Source: Dermatophilaceae bacterium Sec6.4 (GTDB lineage: Bacteria; Actinomycetota; Actinomycetes; Actinomycetales; Dermatophilaceae). From it: a stretch of 64,000 bases of DNA. How positions within the stretch are numbered: position 1 is the first letter of the stretch; the number at the start of each line of letters is the position of its first letter. Position numbers and translations under genes: made by a program. Below the pieces are notes generated by a model that saw only the letters and a program-made list of their open reading frames with translations, did not search any database and was not told the origin of the DNA. Positions 42,479 to 50,670 of this stretch are shown here, one piece after another. The DNA lies in NCBI GenBank assembly GCA_039636865.1, contig CP144172.1, positions 2,232,001 through 2,296,000 on the forward strand, read 5' to 3'.

Positions 42479-43984
42479 ATGACTGCCACCACCGCCTCAC
42501 CGATCGCGATCAACGACATCGGATCGGAAGAGGATTTGCTCGCCGCGATCGACGCGACGATCAAGCACTTCAATGACGGAGACATCGTCGAGGGTGTCAT
42601 CGTCAAGGTCGACCGGGACGAGGTCCTGCTCGACATCGGCTACAAGACCGAGGGTGTGATCCCCTCTCGCGAGTTGTCCATCAAGCACGATGTGGACCCC
42701 GGCGAAGTCGTCTCCGTAGGCGATCAGATCGAGGCCCTTGTCCTCCAGAAGGAGGACAAGGAAGGCCGCCTGATCCTGTCCAAGAAGCGCGCGCAGTACG
42801 AGCGGGCATGGGGCACGATCGAGAAGATCAAGGAAGAGGACGGCGTCGTCACCGGTACGGTGATCGAGGTCGTCAAGGGTGGTCTGATCATGGACATCGG
42901 GCTGCGCGGCTTCCTGCCGGCGTCGCTGGTCGAAATGCGTCGGGTCCGCGATCTGCAGCCGTACGTCGGCAAAGAGATCGAAGCCAAGATCATCGAGTTG
43001 GACAAGAACCGCAACAACGTGGTGCTGTCCCGCCGTGCATGGCTCGAGCAGACCCAGTCCGAGGTGCGGTCCTCCTTCCTCAAGGAGCTGCAGAAGGGCC
43101 AGGTCCGCTCCGGCGTCGTCTCCAGCATCGTCAACTTCGGTGCGTTCGTCGACCTCGGCGGGGTCGATGGCCTGGTCCACGTCTCCGAGTTGTCCTGGAA
43201 GCACATCGACCACCCGAGTGAGGTTGTCGAGGTCGGTCAGGAAGTCACCGTCGAGGTGCTCGACGTCGACATGGACCGCGAGCGCGTCTCGCTGTCGTTG
43301 AAGGCGACGCAGGAAGACCCGTGGCAGCACTTCGCCCGGACCCACTCGATCGGTCAGATCGTGCCGGGCAAGGTCACCAAGCTGGTTCCGTTCGGTGCGT
43401 TCGTGCGCGTCGAAGACGGCATCGAGGGTCTGGTGCACATCTCCGAGCTCGCCGAGCGTCACGTGGAGTTCCCCGAGCAGGTCGTCACCGTGGGCCGCGA
43501 CGTCTTCGTCAAGGTCATCGACATCGACCTGGAGCGTCGCCGCATCTCGCTGTCGCTCAAGCAGGCCAACGACGCCGGTGCCGGCGCCGCCGAGTTCGAC
43601 CCGACGCTGTACGGCATGGCGGCGGAGTACGACGAGGCGGGCAACTACAAGTACCCGGAGGGCTTCGACCCGGAGACCAACGAGTGGCTCGAAGGCTTCG
43701 ACACCCAGCGCGAGAAGTGGGAGTTGCAGTACGCCGAGGCGCACGCTCGTTTCGAGGCCCACCAGGCCCAGATCGAGCAGGCCCGTAAGGACGATGCGGA
43801 CGCTGCTGCGGGTGCGGCAACCTCCACGTCGTACTCCTCGGACAGCGCGGATGACCGTGGCGACGACCACGGCGATGACGCCGGCTCCTCCTCATCCAGC
43901 AGCAGCACCCCGGCCCCGGCCGAGGGCACGCTGGCTTCGGATGAGGCCCTGGCGGCACTGCGCGAGAAGTTGACCGGTAACTGA
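42479..43984 (+). CDS. rpsA: 30S ribosomal protein S1
   Basis: 501 residues. Four S1 OB-fold domains at about 34-103 (DGDIVEGVIVKVDRDEV), 118-187 (TGTVIEVVKGGLIMDIG), 205-274 (SGVVSSIVNFGAFVDLGG) and 290-360 (GKVTKLVPFGAFVRVED). This is the usual actinobacterial four-domain form. The C-terminal 140 residues are a charged linker, then an Ala/Ser/Asp-rich low-complexity stretch ending in LREKLTGN. AAGG lies about 10 bases before the ATG. In M. tuberculosis the order rpsA-coaE-uvrB is nearly contiguous; here it is interrupted by about 5 kb and then another 5 kb of accessory genes. Confidence 0.98.
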   Translation: MTATTASPIAINDIGSEEDLLAAIDATIKHFNDGDIVEGVIVKVDRDEVLLDIGYKTEGVIPSRELSIKHDVDPGEVVSVGDQIEALVLQKEDKEGRLILSKKRAQYERAWGTIEKIKEEDGVVTGTVIEVVKGGLIMDIGLRGFLPASLVEMRRVRDLQPYVGKEIEAKIIELDKNRNNVVLSRRAWLEQTQSEVRSSFLKELQKGQVRSGVVSSIVNFGAFVDLGGVDGLVHVSELSWKHIDHPSEVVEVGQEVTVEVLDVDMDRERVSLSLKATQEDPWQHFARTHSIGQIVPGKVTKLVPFGAFVRVEDGIEGLVHISELAERHVEFPEQVVTVGRDVFVKVIDIDLERRRISLSLKQANDAGAGAAEFDPTLYGMAAEYDEAGNYKYPEGFDPETNEWLEGFDTQREKWELQYAEAHARFEAHQAQIEQARKDDADAAAGAATSTSYSSDSADDRGDDHGDDAGSSSSSSSTPAPAEGTLASDEALAALREKLTGN

Positions 43985-44001
43985 CCCAGTCAGTAACCCC
44001 G

Positions 44002-44036
44002 AAGGGCCCCGGCGTTTATTCGCCGGGGCCCTTTTC
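44002..44036 (+). terminator. Rho-independent terminator of rpsA
   Basis: Perfect 11-bp stem GGGCCCCGGCG (44004-44014) with loop TTTATT and CGCCGGGGCCC (44021-44031), followed by TTTTC. AA before the stem can pair with the first Ts. It lies 18 bases after the rpsA stop. Confidence 0.93.
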
Positions 44037-44040
44037 GTTA

Positions 44041-44099
44041 TCGATTCGTACCGAACTTCACCCGTTGGTCATCGATATGTCGGTTACTGTTCGATTCGT
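44041..44099 (+). promoter_or_regulatory. Direct repeats upstream of the ABC importer
   Basis: TCGATTCGT occurs at 44041-44049 and again at 44091-44099, exactly 50 bases apart, in the short region between the rpsA terminator and the first permease gene. A regulator-binding role is possible. No cognate regulator is encoded next to the operon. Confidence 0.3.
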
Positions 44100-44129
44100 G
44101 GTCATCTGGTCAACGAAGACTGTCCGACT

Positions 44130-45068
44130 GTGACAGACGTAGCGGTTCGTCCCGCGCCTCCCGCCCCGGTGGGTGATCCGCCGCGCCGTCGTGGCCGTCC
44201 TATAGGGGAGTGGTGGCTCGCCGGCCTCCTGCTGCTGCCCAATCTCGTGCTGCTGACGATCTTCACCTACCGCCCGCTGATCGATAACTTCCGGCTGTCC
44301 TTCACCAGCTGGAACATCGCGGCCCCCGTCGCTAAGTACATCGGGTTTGCCAACTACACGCGGTGGTGGCACGACCCGAACTCCCACCAGGTGCTGATCA
44401 ACACTGCGATCTTCACAGTGGCTACCGTCGGTGTCTCGATGATCCTCGGACTGGGTCTGGCGATGTTGCTGGACCAGAAGCTGCGCGGGCGAAATGTAGT
44501 GCGCTCGGTGCTCTTCGCGCCGTTCGTGATCTCCGGTGCGGCAGTCGGCATTGCCTTCCAGTTCGTCTTCGACCCGAACTTCGGCTTGATCCGTGACCTG
44601 CTGCACCGAGTCGGCCTGAGTACTCCGGACTTCTATCAGCAACCGCACTGGGCGCTGTTCATGGTCACGGTGACCTATATATGGAAGAACCTGGGCTACA
44701 CCTTCGTCATCTACCTGGCCGCGTTGCAGGGCCGACGGGCGGATCTGGACGAAGCGGCCGAGATCGACGGTGCGTCGCCGTGGCGGCGGTTCTCCAAAGT
44801 GCTGTTACCCCAGTTGCGGCCCACGACCTACTTCCTGTCGATCACCGTGTTGCTGAACTCGGTGCAGGTGTTCGACATCATCTACACGATGACCCGCGGC
44901 GGGCCTCAGTTGTATGGCACCTCGACGTTGGTATTCCAGGTCTACCAGGAGACGTTCAAGAACAGTCAGGCCGGTTACGGTGCGACGATAGCAACGATCA
45001 TGTTCGCCATTTTGCTGGTGGTCACGCTGGTACAGGTGCGGCTGATGGACAAGGGACGCCAGTCATGA
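44130..45068 (+). CDS. Carbohydrate ABC transporter permease, UgpA/MalF-like
   Basis: 312 residues with six TM segments. The N-terminal 25 residues are Pro/Arg-rich, then WWLAGLLLLPNLVLLTIF opens TM1. The EAA loop that contacts the ATPase is DEAAEIDGASPWRRFSKVLL (about residues 208-227). This is the CUT1 sugar-importer type, of which UgpA and MalF are examples. GTG start at 44130 lacks a clear ribosome site. It is the first of four genes (permease, permease, binding protein, ATPase) and overlaps the second by 4 bases. Substrate is not evident; glycerol-3-phosphate, trehalose or another oligosaccharide are options. Confidence 0.9.
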   Translation: MTDVAVRPAPPAPVGDPPRRRGRPIGEWWLAGLLLLPNLVLLTIFTYRPLIDNFRLSFTSWNIAAPVAKYIGFANYTRWWHDPNSHQVLINTAIFTVATVGVSMILGLGLAMLLDQKLRGRNVVRSVLFAPFVISGAAVGIAFQFVFDPNFGLIRDLLHRVGLSTPDFYQQPHWALFMVTVTYIWKNLGYTFVIYLAALQGRRADLDEAAEIDGASPWRRFSKVLLPQLRPTTYFLSITVLLNSVQVFDIIYTMTRGGPQLYGTSTLVFQVYQETFKNSQAGYGATIATIMFAILLVVTLVQVRLMDKGRQS

Positions 45069-45961
45069 CGGTACTGATGAAGCCCGAGAAGAAGAACCAG
45101 GGCGGCAAGCAGGCGCACAACGTCGAGGCAATGAGCCATGGTGGTCGCGGATCGAAAGCATTCGCCTACGCCGCGATGGTGCTGGCGTTCCTCATCGTTG
45201 CGGTGCCGTTGTTCTGGATTGTGGTGACATCGTTCAAGGAACGGCCTGACATCTTCACCCAGCCGGCGGAGTGGTGGCCGAAGCGCGCCACCGGTGACGG
45301 TTATCACACCGCGCTTTTCGGCATCCCATTCAGCAGCTACCTCAAAAATTCACTGATCATCACTGCCATTTTGTCGATCACGAAGATCATCCTCGGCGTT
45401 ATATCGGCCTATGCGTTGTCGCTGCTGCGCTTCCCAGGTCGGAATCTGGTATTCATCGTGGTGATCGCGGCGCTGATGGTGCCCAACCAGATCACGGTGA
45501 TCTCCAACTATGCGCTGGTCAGCCAACTCGGCTGGTTGAACACGTATCAAGGCATCATCATCCCGCTCGCGGGAGTTGCTTTCGGTACGTTCCTGATGCG
45601 CAACCAGTTCCTGTCGATACCCACCGAGATCATCGAAGCCGCTCGGCTGGATGGCGCCGGGCCGCTGAAGCTGCTCTGGCGGGTCGCCCTGCCGATGTCC
45701 TGGCCGACCCTGGTGGCGTTCTCCATCATCACCATCGTCACCGAATGGAACGAATACCTCTGGCCGTTCCTGATCTCCGAGGATTCCCGCACCGCTACCC
45801 TCCCGATCGGCTTGACCTTCCTGCAGCAGAATGACGGCATTACCAACTGGGGACCGGTGATGGCGGCCACCGTGCTGACCATGCTGCCGATGCTGCTCAT
45901 TTTCCTCGTCCTTCAACGTCAAATGATCAAAGGTCTGACCGCCGGTGCGGTCAAGGGCTGA
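45065..45961 (+). CDS. Carbohydrate ABC transporter permease, UgpE/MalG-like
   Basis: 298 residues. About 35 polar N-terminal residues, then six TM segments. EAA motif EAARLDGAGPLKLLWRVALP lies near residues 195-214, and MVPNQITVISNYALVSQLGW and TEWNEYLWPF are typical MalG-side sequences. Partner of the preceding permease in one importer. ATG at 45065 overlaps its stop. Short 30-base gap to the binding-protein gene. Confidence 0.9.
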   Translation: MTVLMKPEKKNQGGKQAHNVEAMSHGGRGSKAFAYAAMVLAFLIVAVPLFWIVVTSFKERPDIFTQPAEWWPKRATGDGYHTALFGIPFSSYLKNSLIITAILSITKIILGVISAYALSLLRFPGRNLVFIVVIAALMVPNQITVISNYALVSQLGWLNTYQGIIIPLAGVAFGTFLMRNQFLSIPTEIIEAARLDGAGPLKLLWRVALPMSWPTLVAFSIITIVTEWNEYLWPFLISEDSRTATLPIGLTFLQQNDGITNWGPVMAATVLTMLPMLLIFLVLQRQMIKGLTAGAVKG

Positions 45962-45991
45962 TCGCACTTCAATGAAAAGGAACTGACTGAC

Positions 45992-47326
45992 ATGACTGAC
46001 ATCAATCGCCGCGGACTCCTGACCGCAGCCGGTGGAATTGCCGTTGCGGCCGGTCTCTCGGCATGCGCTGGATCCGGTGGCAGCACCAGCCCGAAGAGCG
46101 GTGGCGGCAGCGGAGGTGGCGGCGGCGGTACCAACCAGATCGAGTTCTGGAGCAACCACCCCGCCACGTCCAAGCCAACTGAGCAGAAGCTCATTGCCGG
46201 TTTCGAGAAGGCGAACCCCGGCTTGAAGGTCAAGCTGGTCGATGCCGGCAAAAACTATGAGGAGGTCGGCCAGAAGTTCAACGCTGCCCTCGGCGGCGGC
46301 AACCAACCGGATGTCGTCGTTGTCTCCGACGTCACCTGGTTCAACTTCGCTCTCAACAAGCGGCTGGCTGACGTCGCGACCCTGTTGACGAGCAACGGCC
46401 TGAAGTCCGACGACTACGTCGACTCGCTCTATGCGGACTACAACTTCCAGGGCACCGAGCACTACGCGCTGCCCTACGCGCGCTCGACCCCGCTCTTCTA
46501 CTACAACAAGGATGTCTGGAAGAAGGCCGGCCTGCCCGACCGTGGCCCCAAGGACTGGGACGAGATGACATCCTGGTGCCCCGCACTTCAGAAGGCTCTC
46601 GGTTCGGGCAAGGCGCCGATCATCCTGGACGACGGCTCGGATTACCTCGACTGGACCTTCCAGTGCATTGCCTGGTCCTACGGCGGCGGTTACTCCGACA
46701 AGTGGACGCCCACCTTCTCCAAGGCCGGCACGGTAAAGGCCGGAAAGGTGCTGCAGGGCTGGGCGAAGAACAAGTACCTCAAGACGTCCGCGGACTCCCA
46801 GAGCGACTTCTCAGCAGGACTCGGTGCGGTGCTCCTGGAATCCACCGGTGACATCTCCGGTATCCAGAAAGACGGCAAGTTCGAGTTCGGAGTGGCATTC
46901 GTGCCCGCACCGAACGGCATCAAGACCTGCCCGACAGGTGGGGCCGGTCTGGCGATTCCACAGGGCATTTCCGATGCTCGCAAGAAGAACGCGATCAAGT
47001 TCGCCGAGTTCATGACCAACGCCCAGAGCACCATTACCTTCAGCCAGGCGACCGGGTACATGCCTGTCCGTAAATCGGCTCTGGAAGACCCGGCTGAGAA
47101 GGCCTACCTGGCCAAAGACCCCAAGTACGCCCTTGCGGTCAAGCAGTTGCCGCAGACCCGCCCGCAGGCTTACGCGCGGGTGTTCGTGCCCGGTGGCGGC
47201 GCGAAGATCGGGCAGGCACTGGACAAGATCGTCGCGGGCGCCGACGTTGAATCCACCTTCAAGGGTCTGGACTCGTTGATCACGACGACCTACAACACCC
47301 AAGTCAAGCCCCTGCTGAAGTCCTGA
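45992..47326 (+). CDS. Extracellular solute-binding lipoprotein, UgpB-like
   Basis: 444 residues. Signal peptide NRRGLLTAAGGIAVAAGLSAC has a twin-arginine-like start and the lipobox LSAC, so the mature protein starts at Cys25 and is lipid-anchored. A Gly/Ser-rich linker (about 28-46) precedes the binding fold, with QIEFWSNHPATSKPTE, LPYARSTPLFYYNKDVW and PTGGAGLAIPQGI. This matches family 1 sugar-binding proteins, nearest the UgpB glycerol-phosphate/oligosaccharide group. AAAAGGAA lies 14 bases before the ATG. Third gene of the importer operon. Confidence 0.92.
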   Translation: MTDINRRGLLTAAGGIAVAAGLSACAGSGGSTSPKSGGGSGGGGGGTNQIEFWSNHPATSKPTEQKLIAGFEKANPGLKVKLVDAGKNYEEVGQKFNAALGGGNQPDVVVVSDVTWFNFALNKRLADVATLLTSNGLKSDDYVDSLYADYNFQGTEHYALPYARSTPLFYYNKDVWKKAGLPDRGPKDWDEMTSWCPALQKALGSGKAPIILDDGSDYLDWTFQCIAWSYGGGYSDKWTPTFSKAGTVKAGKVLQGWAKNKYLKTSADSQSDFSAGLGAVLLESTGDISGIQKDGKFEFGVAFVPAPNGIKTCPTGGAGLAIPQGISDARKKNAIKFAEFMTNAQSTITFSQATGYMPVRKSALEDPAEKAYLAKDPKYALAVKQLPQTRPQAYARVFVPGGGAKIGQALDKIVAGADVESTFKGLDSLITTTYNTQVKPLLKS

Positions 47327-47330
47327 TCAG

Positions 47331-48533
47331 ATGGCCAGCGTCTATTTCGACGAAGCAGTCCGGCTGCACAAAGGCAATGAGCGGCCCTCGGTCGATGCGT
47401 TGACCCTGGACATCCAGGACGGGGAATTCCTCGTCCTGGTGGGGCCCTCGGGGTGTGGCAAGTCCACCACCCTGCGGATGCTCGCCGGTCTCGAACCGGT
47501 GGATGGCGGACGCATCCTGATCAACGGTCACGATCAGGCCGGCGTCCGTCCCCGCGATCGCGACATCGCGATGGTGTTCCAGAGCTACGCGCTGTACCCG
47601 AACATGTCGACGGGCGACAATATGGGTTTCGCGCTGCGTAATGCAGGCGTGAGTAAGAGCGAGACTGCGGCGCGCGTGCTCGAGGCGGCAAAGATTCTCG
47701 AGCTGGACGAGATGCTGGACCGCAAACCTGGCCAGATGTCTGGTGGGCAACGACAGCGGGTGGCGATGGGTCGCGCGATCGTGCGTGACCCGAAGGTGTT
47801 CTGTATGGACGAGCCGCTGTCCAACCTGGACGCCAAATTGCGGGTCTCCACCCGAGCTCAGATCGCTGCGCTGCAGCGTCGGCTCGGTGTGACCACCGTC
47901 TACGTGACCCACGACCAGGTGGAGGCCATGACCATGGGCCACCGGGTTGCAGTGCTCAAGGACGGCGTCCTGCAGCAGGTGGCGACACCCGATGAGTTGT
48001 ACTCCGAGCCGGTCAACACGTTCGTCGCCGGGTTCATCGGATCTCCGTCGATCAACCTGGTGGAGTGCGACGTGCGGGAGGGGTTCGCCGACGTCTATGG
48101 GATTTCAACACCTCTGGACCGAAACATGCTCGGTGATCGCAGCGCAGTGGATATCGGTATTCGCCCCGAGTCGTGGTCGCTGGCCGGTAATGACACCAGC
48201 AATGCGCTGGAGCTCGTGGTCGACATCGTGGAGTCACTCGGTTCGGAGTCGTTCGTCTACGGCCACCCGGCACACGACACGAAGGCCCGGGCGGTGAGCA
48301 CGCAGGACCATGAAGAAGGCGATGCTGCGAAGGTCGGCAACGTCGTCGGCCCGAGTGTCACCGTGCGGCTCGGACCGGGCTTCCGGCCCTCGGTCGGGGA
48401 CCGGCTTCAGGTAGTGACCCGACCGGAGGGGATGCTGCTGTTCGACAGCGCGAGTGGGCAACGGTTGACCTCCCATGGCACACCCAGTGGTCCGACGCCG
48501 ACGAACCAGTCGACGGGCGCCACCCGGGTCTGA
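47331..48533 (+). CDS. Sugar ABC transporter ATP-binding protein, UgpC/MsmX-like
   Basis: 400 residues. Walker [10 protein letters not shown] (about 39-47), Q-loop [12 protein letters not shown], signature [10 protein letters not shown], Walker [13 protein letters not shown] and H-switch VTHDQ. A C-terminal TOBE domain (about 240-375) marks the CUT1 group. It energises the importer encoded by the three preceding genes; the start is 4 bases after the binding-protein stop. Having its own ATPase in the operon means the system is self-contained rather than depending on a shared MsmX. Confidence 0.94.
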   Translation: MASVYFDEAVRLHKGNERPSVDALTLDIQDGEFLVLVGPSGCGKSTTLRMLAGLEPVDGGRILINGHDQAGVRPRDRDIAMVFQSYALYPNMSTGDNMGFALRNAGVSKSETAARVLEAAKILELDEMLDRKPGQMSGGQRQRVAMGRAIVRDPKVFCMDEPLSNLDAKLRVSTRAQIAALQRRLGVTTVYVTHDQVEAMTMGHRVAVLKDGVLQQVATPDELYSEPVNTFVAGFIGSPSINLVECDVREGFADVYGISTPLDRNMLGDRSAVDIGIRPESWSLAGNDTSNALELVVDIVESLGSESFVYGHPAHDTKARAVSTQDHEEGDAAKVGNVVGPSVTVRLGPGFRPSVGDRLQVVTRPEGMLLFDSASGQRLTSHGTPSGPTPTNQSTGATRV

Positions 48534-48560
48534 TCCGGCGCGGTTCCCGCAGTCATGGCG

Positions 48561-48594
48561 GGCACCCTGCTCAGCCTCGGCCGAGCAGGGTGCC
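48561..48594. terminator. Hairpin between convergent genes
   Basis: Perfect 12-bp inverted repeat GGCACCCTGCTC (48561-48572) and GAGCAGGGTGCC (48583-48594) with a 10-base loop. It includes the last codons and stop of the convergent SDR gene and lies 27 bases after the ATPase stop. There is no T tract, so any terminator function is uncertain. Confidence 0.45.
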
Positions 48595-49329
48595 TCCATT
48601 GACCTGCAGGATCTGGCCGGTCGTCCATCCCGCGTCCGGATCCGCGAGGTAGGCCACGGCCGCAGCGATTTCCTGCGGCGTGCCCGCTCGCCCCATCGGG
48701 ATCGGTGCGATCCGGTCGGCGACGATATCCGGGTCGGTTGCGATCCGCGTGCGCCAGAAGTCGGTATCCGGCACAAAACCAGGGGCGACCACATTGACGG
48801 TTATCCCGTCGCGAGCGAGGCGCCCCGACATCCACAGGGCCCATGCGTCGATCGCTGCTTTCGCGCCGCCGTAGGAGCTGCTTCCACGAAGCGCGGCAAT
48901 TGAGCTCATCGCCACGATGCGCCCACCGGGCCGGACGAAATGGGCCAGCAGGGCTTCGGTGAGGAGCACTGTCGGCAACACGTTGCCGTCGAAGTCGGCC
49001 CGCCAGTTGGCTGCAACCTGGTGCAGATCTCCCTTAGCCAGGCCGAAGTTGCCCCCGGCATTCGCGACGAGCACGTCGATCGGTGCGCCTTTGACAATGG
49101 TGTCTGCCAGCTGTTGCACCGCGTCCGGGTCCATCAGGTCACCTGTCAAGGTCGTCACCATGCTCCGTGGATCCTCGCTCCGCAGGGCCTCGGCTGCCTT
49201 TTCGAGGGGCTGCTCGCGCCGACCGATGAGGATGAGCTCAGGGTGCTCGGACAGGAAGCGCGTCGCGACTGCACGTCCGATCCCGGTGCCACCGCCGGTC
49301 ACAATGATTCGTCTGGTCATATCTGCCAT
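48571..49329 (-). CDS. SDR family NAD(P)-dependent oxidoreductase
   Basis: 252 residues, classical short-chain dehydrogenase. Cofactor motif TGGGTGIGRA (about residues 11-20), NAG structural motif (VLVANAGGNFG), catalytic S-x12-Y-x3-K in SSIAALRGSSSYGGAKAA, and PGFVPDTDFW after the active site. The basic RR in LIGRREQP after strand 2 favours NADP(H). Its ATG at 49329 could equally be the ATG at 49320. It converges on the importer operon and diverges from coaE. Substrate unknown; adjacency to a sugar importer makes a polyol or sugar possible but unproven. Confidence 0.88.
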   Translation of the reverse strand: MADMTRRIIVTGGGTGIGRAVATRFLSEHPELILIGRREQPLEKAAEALRSEDPRSMVTTLTGDLMDPDAVQQLADTIVKGAPIDVLVANAGGNFGLAKGDLHQVAANWRADFDGNVLPTVLLTEALLAHFVRPGGRIVAMSSIAALRGSSSYGGAKAAIDAWALWMSGRLARDGITVNVVAPGFVPDTDFWRTRIATDPDIVADRIAPIPMGRAGTPQEIAAAVAYLADPDAGWTTGQILQVNGGTLLGRG

Positions 49330-49355
49330 TGAATCAGCGTGACCTCGGGCCCGGA

Positions 49356-49361
49356 TACGCT
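49356..49361 (+). promoter_or_regulatory. Candidate -10 hexamer of a leaderless coaE transcript
   Basis: TACGCT ends exactly 6 bases before the GTG at 49368. No ribosome-binding site precedes that GTG. Fits the leaderless pattern repeated in this window. Confidence 0.35.
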
Positions 49362-49367
49362 GCGGGC

Positions 49368-50570
49368 GTGCTGAGAGTGGGACTGACCGGAGGCATCGGA
49401 TCGGGTAAGTCGGCAGTTGCTGCGCTGTTGGCCGGATGCGGTGCGGTAGTGGTCGACGCGGACCTGATCGCCCGGGAGGTCGTCAAGCCGGGCACTGCCG
49501 GTCTGCGTCAGGTCGCGGATCGTTTCGGCTCCGGCGTGCTGAGCGCGGACGGATCGTTGGACCGGCCGGCACTCGGAGCGATCGTCTTCGCCGACACCGC
49601 CGCCCGGCGCGATCTGGAGGCGATCACCCACCCACTCATCGGTGCCCGGACGCTGGAGTTGATCGAAGCGGCCGGTCCAGCCGCCGTCGTCATCCACGAC
49701 CAGCCGCTGCTGGTCGAGATGGGTCTGTCGGCGATCAACCACCTCAACATTGTCGTGAGCGCGCCCGTCGATGTCAGGGTGGCGCGTGTTGCCCAGAACC
49801 GGGGGATGAGCGAGGCCGATGCCCGTTCCCGCATCGCCGCACAGGCCGATGACAACGCGAGACGTGCAATAGCCGATGTCTGGCTCGACAACGACAGCGC
49901 CCACGCGGATCTGGCCCAGCGGGTGGTTCGGCTCTGGGGAGAGCGGCTGCTGCCCTTCGACGAAAATCTACGCGCCGATCGACGCGTGCGCCGTGACACG
50001 TCGATCCCTGTCGCACTGGTCGAGCATGACGCTGCATGGGCCGATCAGGCGGTGCGGATCATGGCGAGGGTGCGTTACCAGCTCGACGCGGCTCAGGTGG
50101 CCTATGCCGGGATCGACCACATCGGTTCGACAGCCGTGCCCGGGTTGATGGCCGAGGGCGTCATCGACCTGCAGTTGCGTCTGCCACGCCTGGATGCGCC
50201 GGGCGCAGAATTTGCGGCTGCGCTGCGGGCAGCCGGCGTGGTGGGTCTGCAACCTCTCCAAGACCATCCGCACGCGTGGGCTCCGGACCAGGCCGACTGG
50301 CAGAAGCTGTTTGCCGGGGGTGCGGACCCCGAGGTCCTGCTGCACCTGCACATCCGTGCGGAGGGATCGCCCGGTGCGCAGGCTGCGCTGTACTTCCGGG
50401 ACTGCCTGCGCGCGGTCCCGGTCGAGCGGTCCGCCTACGCTGCGCTGAAGACATCCGTGGCGCAGCAGTATTCGTCGGCGGACTACCCGGAGGCCAAAGA
50501 ACCCTGGCTCGCAGAGGCATTCCCCAGGGCTCGCGCGTGGGCAATGTCCTCGGGATGGACATCGCCCTGA
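49368..50570 (+). CDS. coaE: Dephospho-CoA kinase fused to a GrpB (UPF0157) domain
   Basis: 400 residues. The kinase domain (about 1-195) begins VLRVGLTGGIGSGKSAV with the P-loop and has VVVDADLIAREVV, the CoaE D-A-D signature; it phosphorylates dephospho-CoA in the last step of CoA synthesis. The C-terminal domain (about 220-395) has DHIGSTAVPGLMAEGVIDLQ and HLHIRAEGSP, typical of GrpB/UPF0157 nucleotidyltransferase-fold proteins. The same fusion exists in mycobacteria. The GTG at 49368 is chosen because it places the P-loop near residue 8 as in the family. Cytoplasmic. Confidence 0.95.
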   Translation: MLRVGLTGGIGSGKSAVAALLAGCGAVVVDADLIAREVVKPGTAGLRQVADRFGSGVLSADGSLDRPALGAIVFADTAARRDLEAITHPLIGARTLELIEAAGPAAVVIHDQPLLVEMGLSAINHLNIVVSAPVDVRVARVAQNRGMSEADARSRIAAQADDNARRAIADVWLDNDSAHADLAQRVVRLWGERLLPFDENLRADRRVRRDTSIPVALVEHDAAWADQAVRIMARVRYQLDAAQVAYAGIDHIGSTAVPGLMAEGVIDLQLRLPRLDAPGAEFAAALRAAGVVGLQPLQDHPHAWAPDQADWQKLFAGGADPEVLLHLHIRAEGSPGAQAALYFRDCLRAVPVERSAYAALKTSVAQQYSSADYPEAKEPWLAEAFPRARAWAMSSGWTSP

Positions 50571-50579
50571 GCGCCGCCG

Positions 50580-50639
50580 CCGAGGTGTCACCTTCGGAGG
50601 GTGTTCGAGCTCCCGGACCCTCCGAAGGTGACACCTCGG
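50580..50639. repeat. Perfect 23-bp inverted repeat downstream of coaE
   Basis: Arms at 50580-50602 and 50617-50639 are perfectly complementary, beginning CCGAGGTGTCACC, with a 14-base loop. It begins 10 bases after the coaE stop. No T run follows. It may be a terminator, a mobile mini-element or a protein-binding palindrome. Confidence 0.85.
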
Positions 50640-50643
50640 GCAT

Positions 50644-50667
50644 GACAGGTTGATGGCATAGCCTGTC
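50644..50667 (+). promoter_or_regulatory. Candidate operator and leaderless -10 for the MFS exporter
   Basis: The inverted repeat GACAGG (50644-50649) and CCTGTC (50662-50667) overlaps TAGCCT at 50659-50664, which lies 6 bases before the GTG at 50671. An operator overlapping a -10 box is usual for drug-exporter regulation. No TetR or MarR gene lies adjacent. Confidence 0.35.
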
Positions 50668-50670
50668 TAT

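Noticed and set aside
42497..43870. Minus-strand open frame of 457 codons
   Set aside because: Antisense to rpsA; Leu/Asp/Val-rich shadow with no family resemblance.
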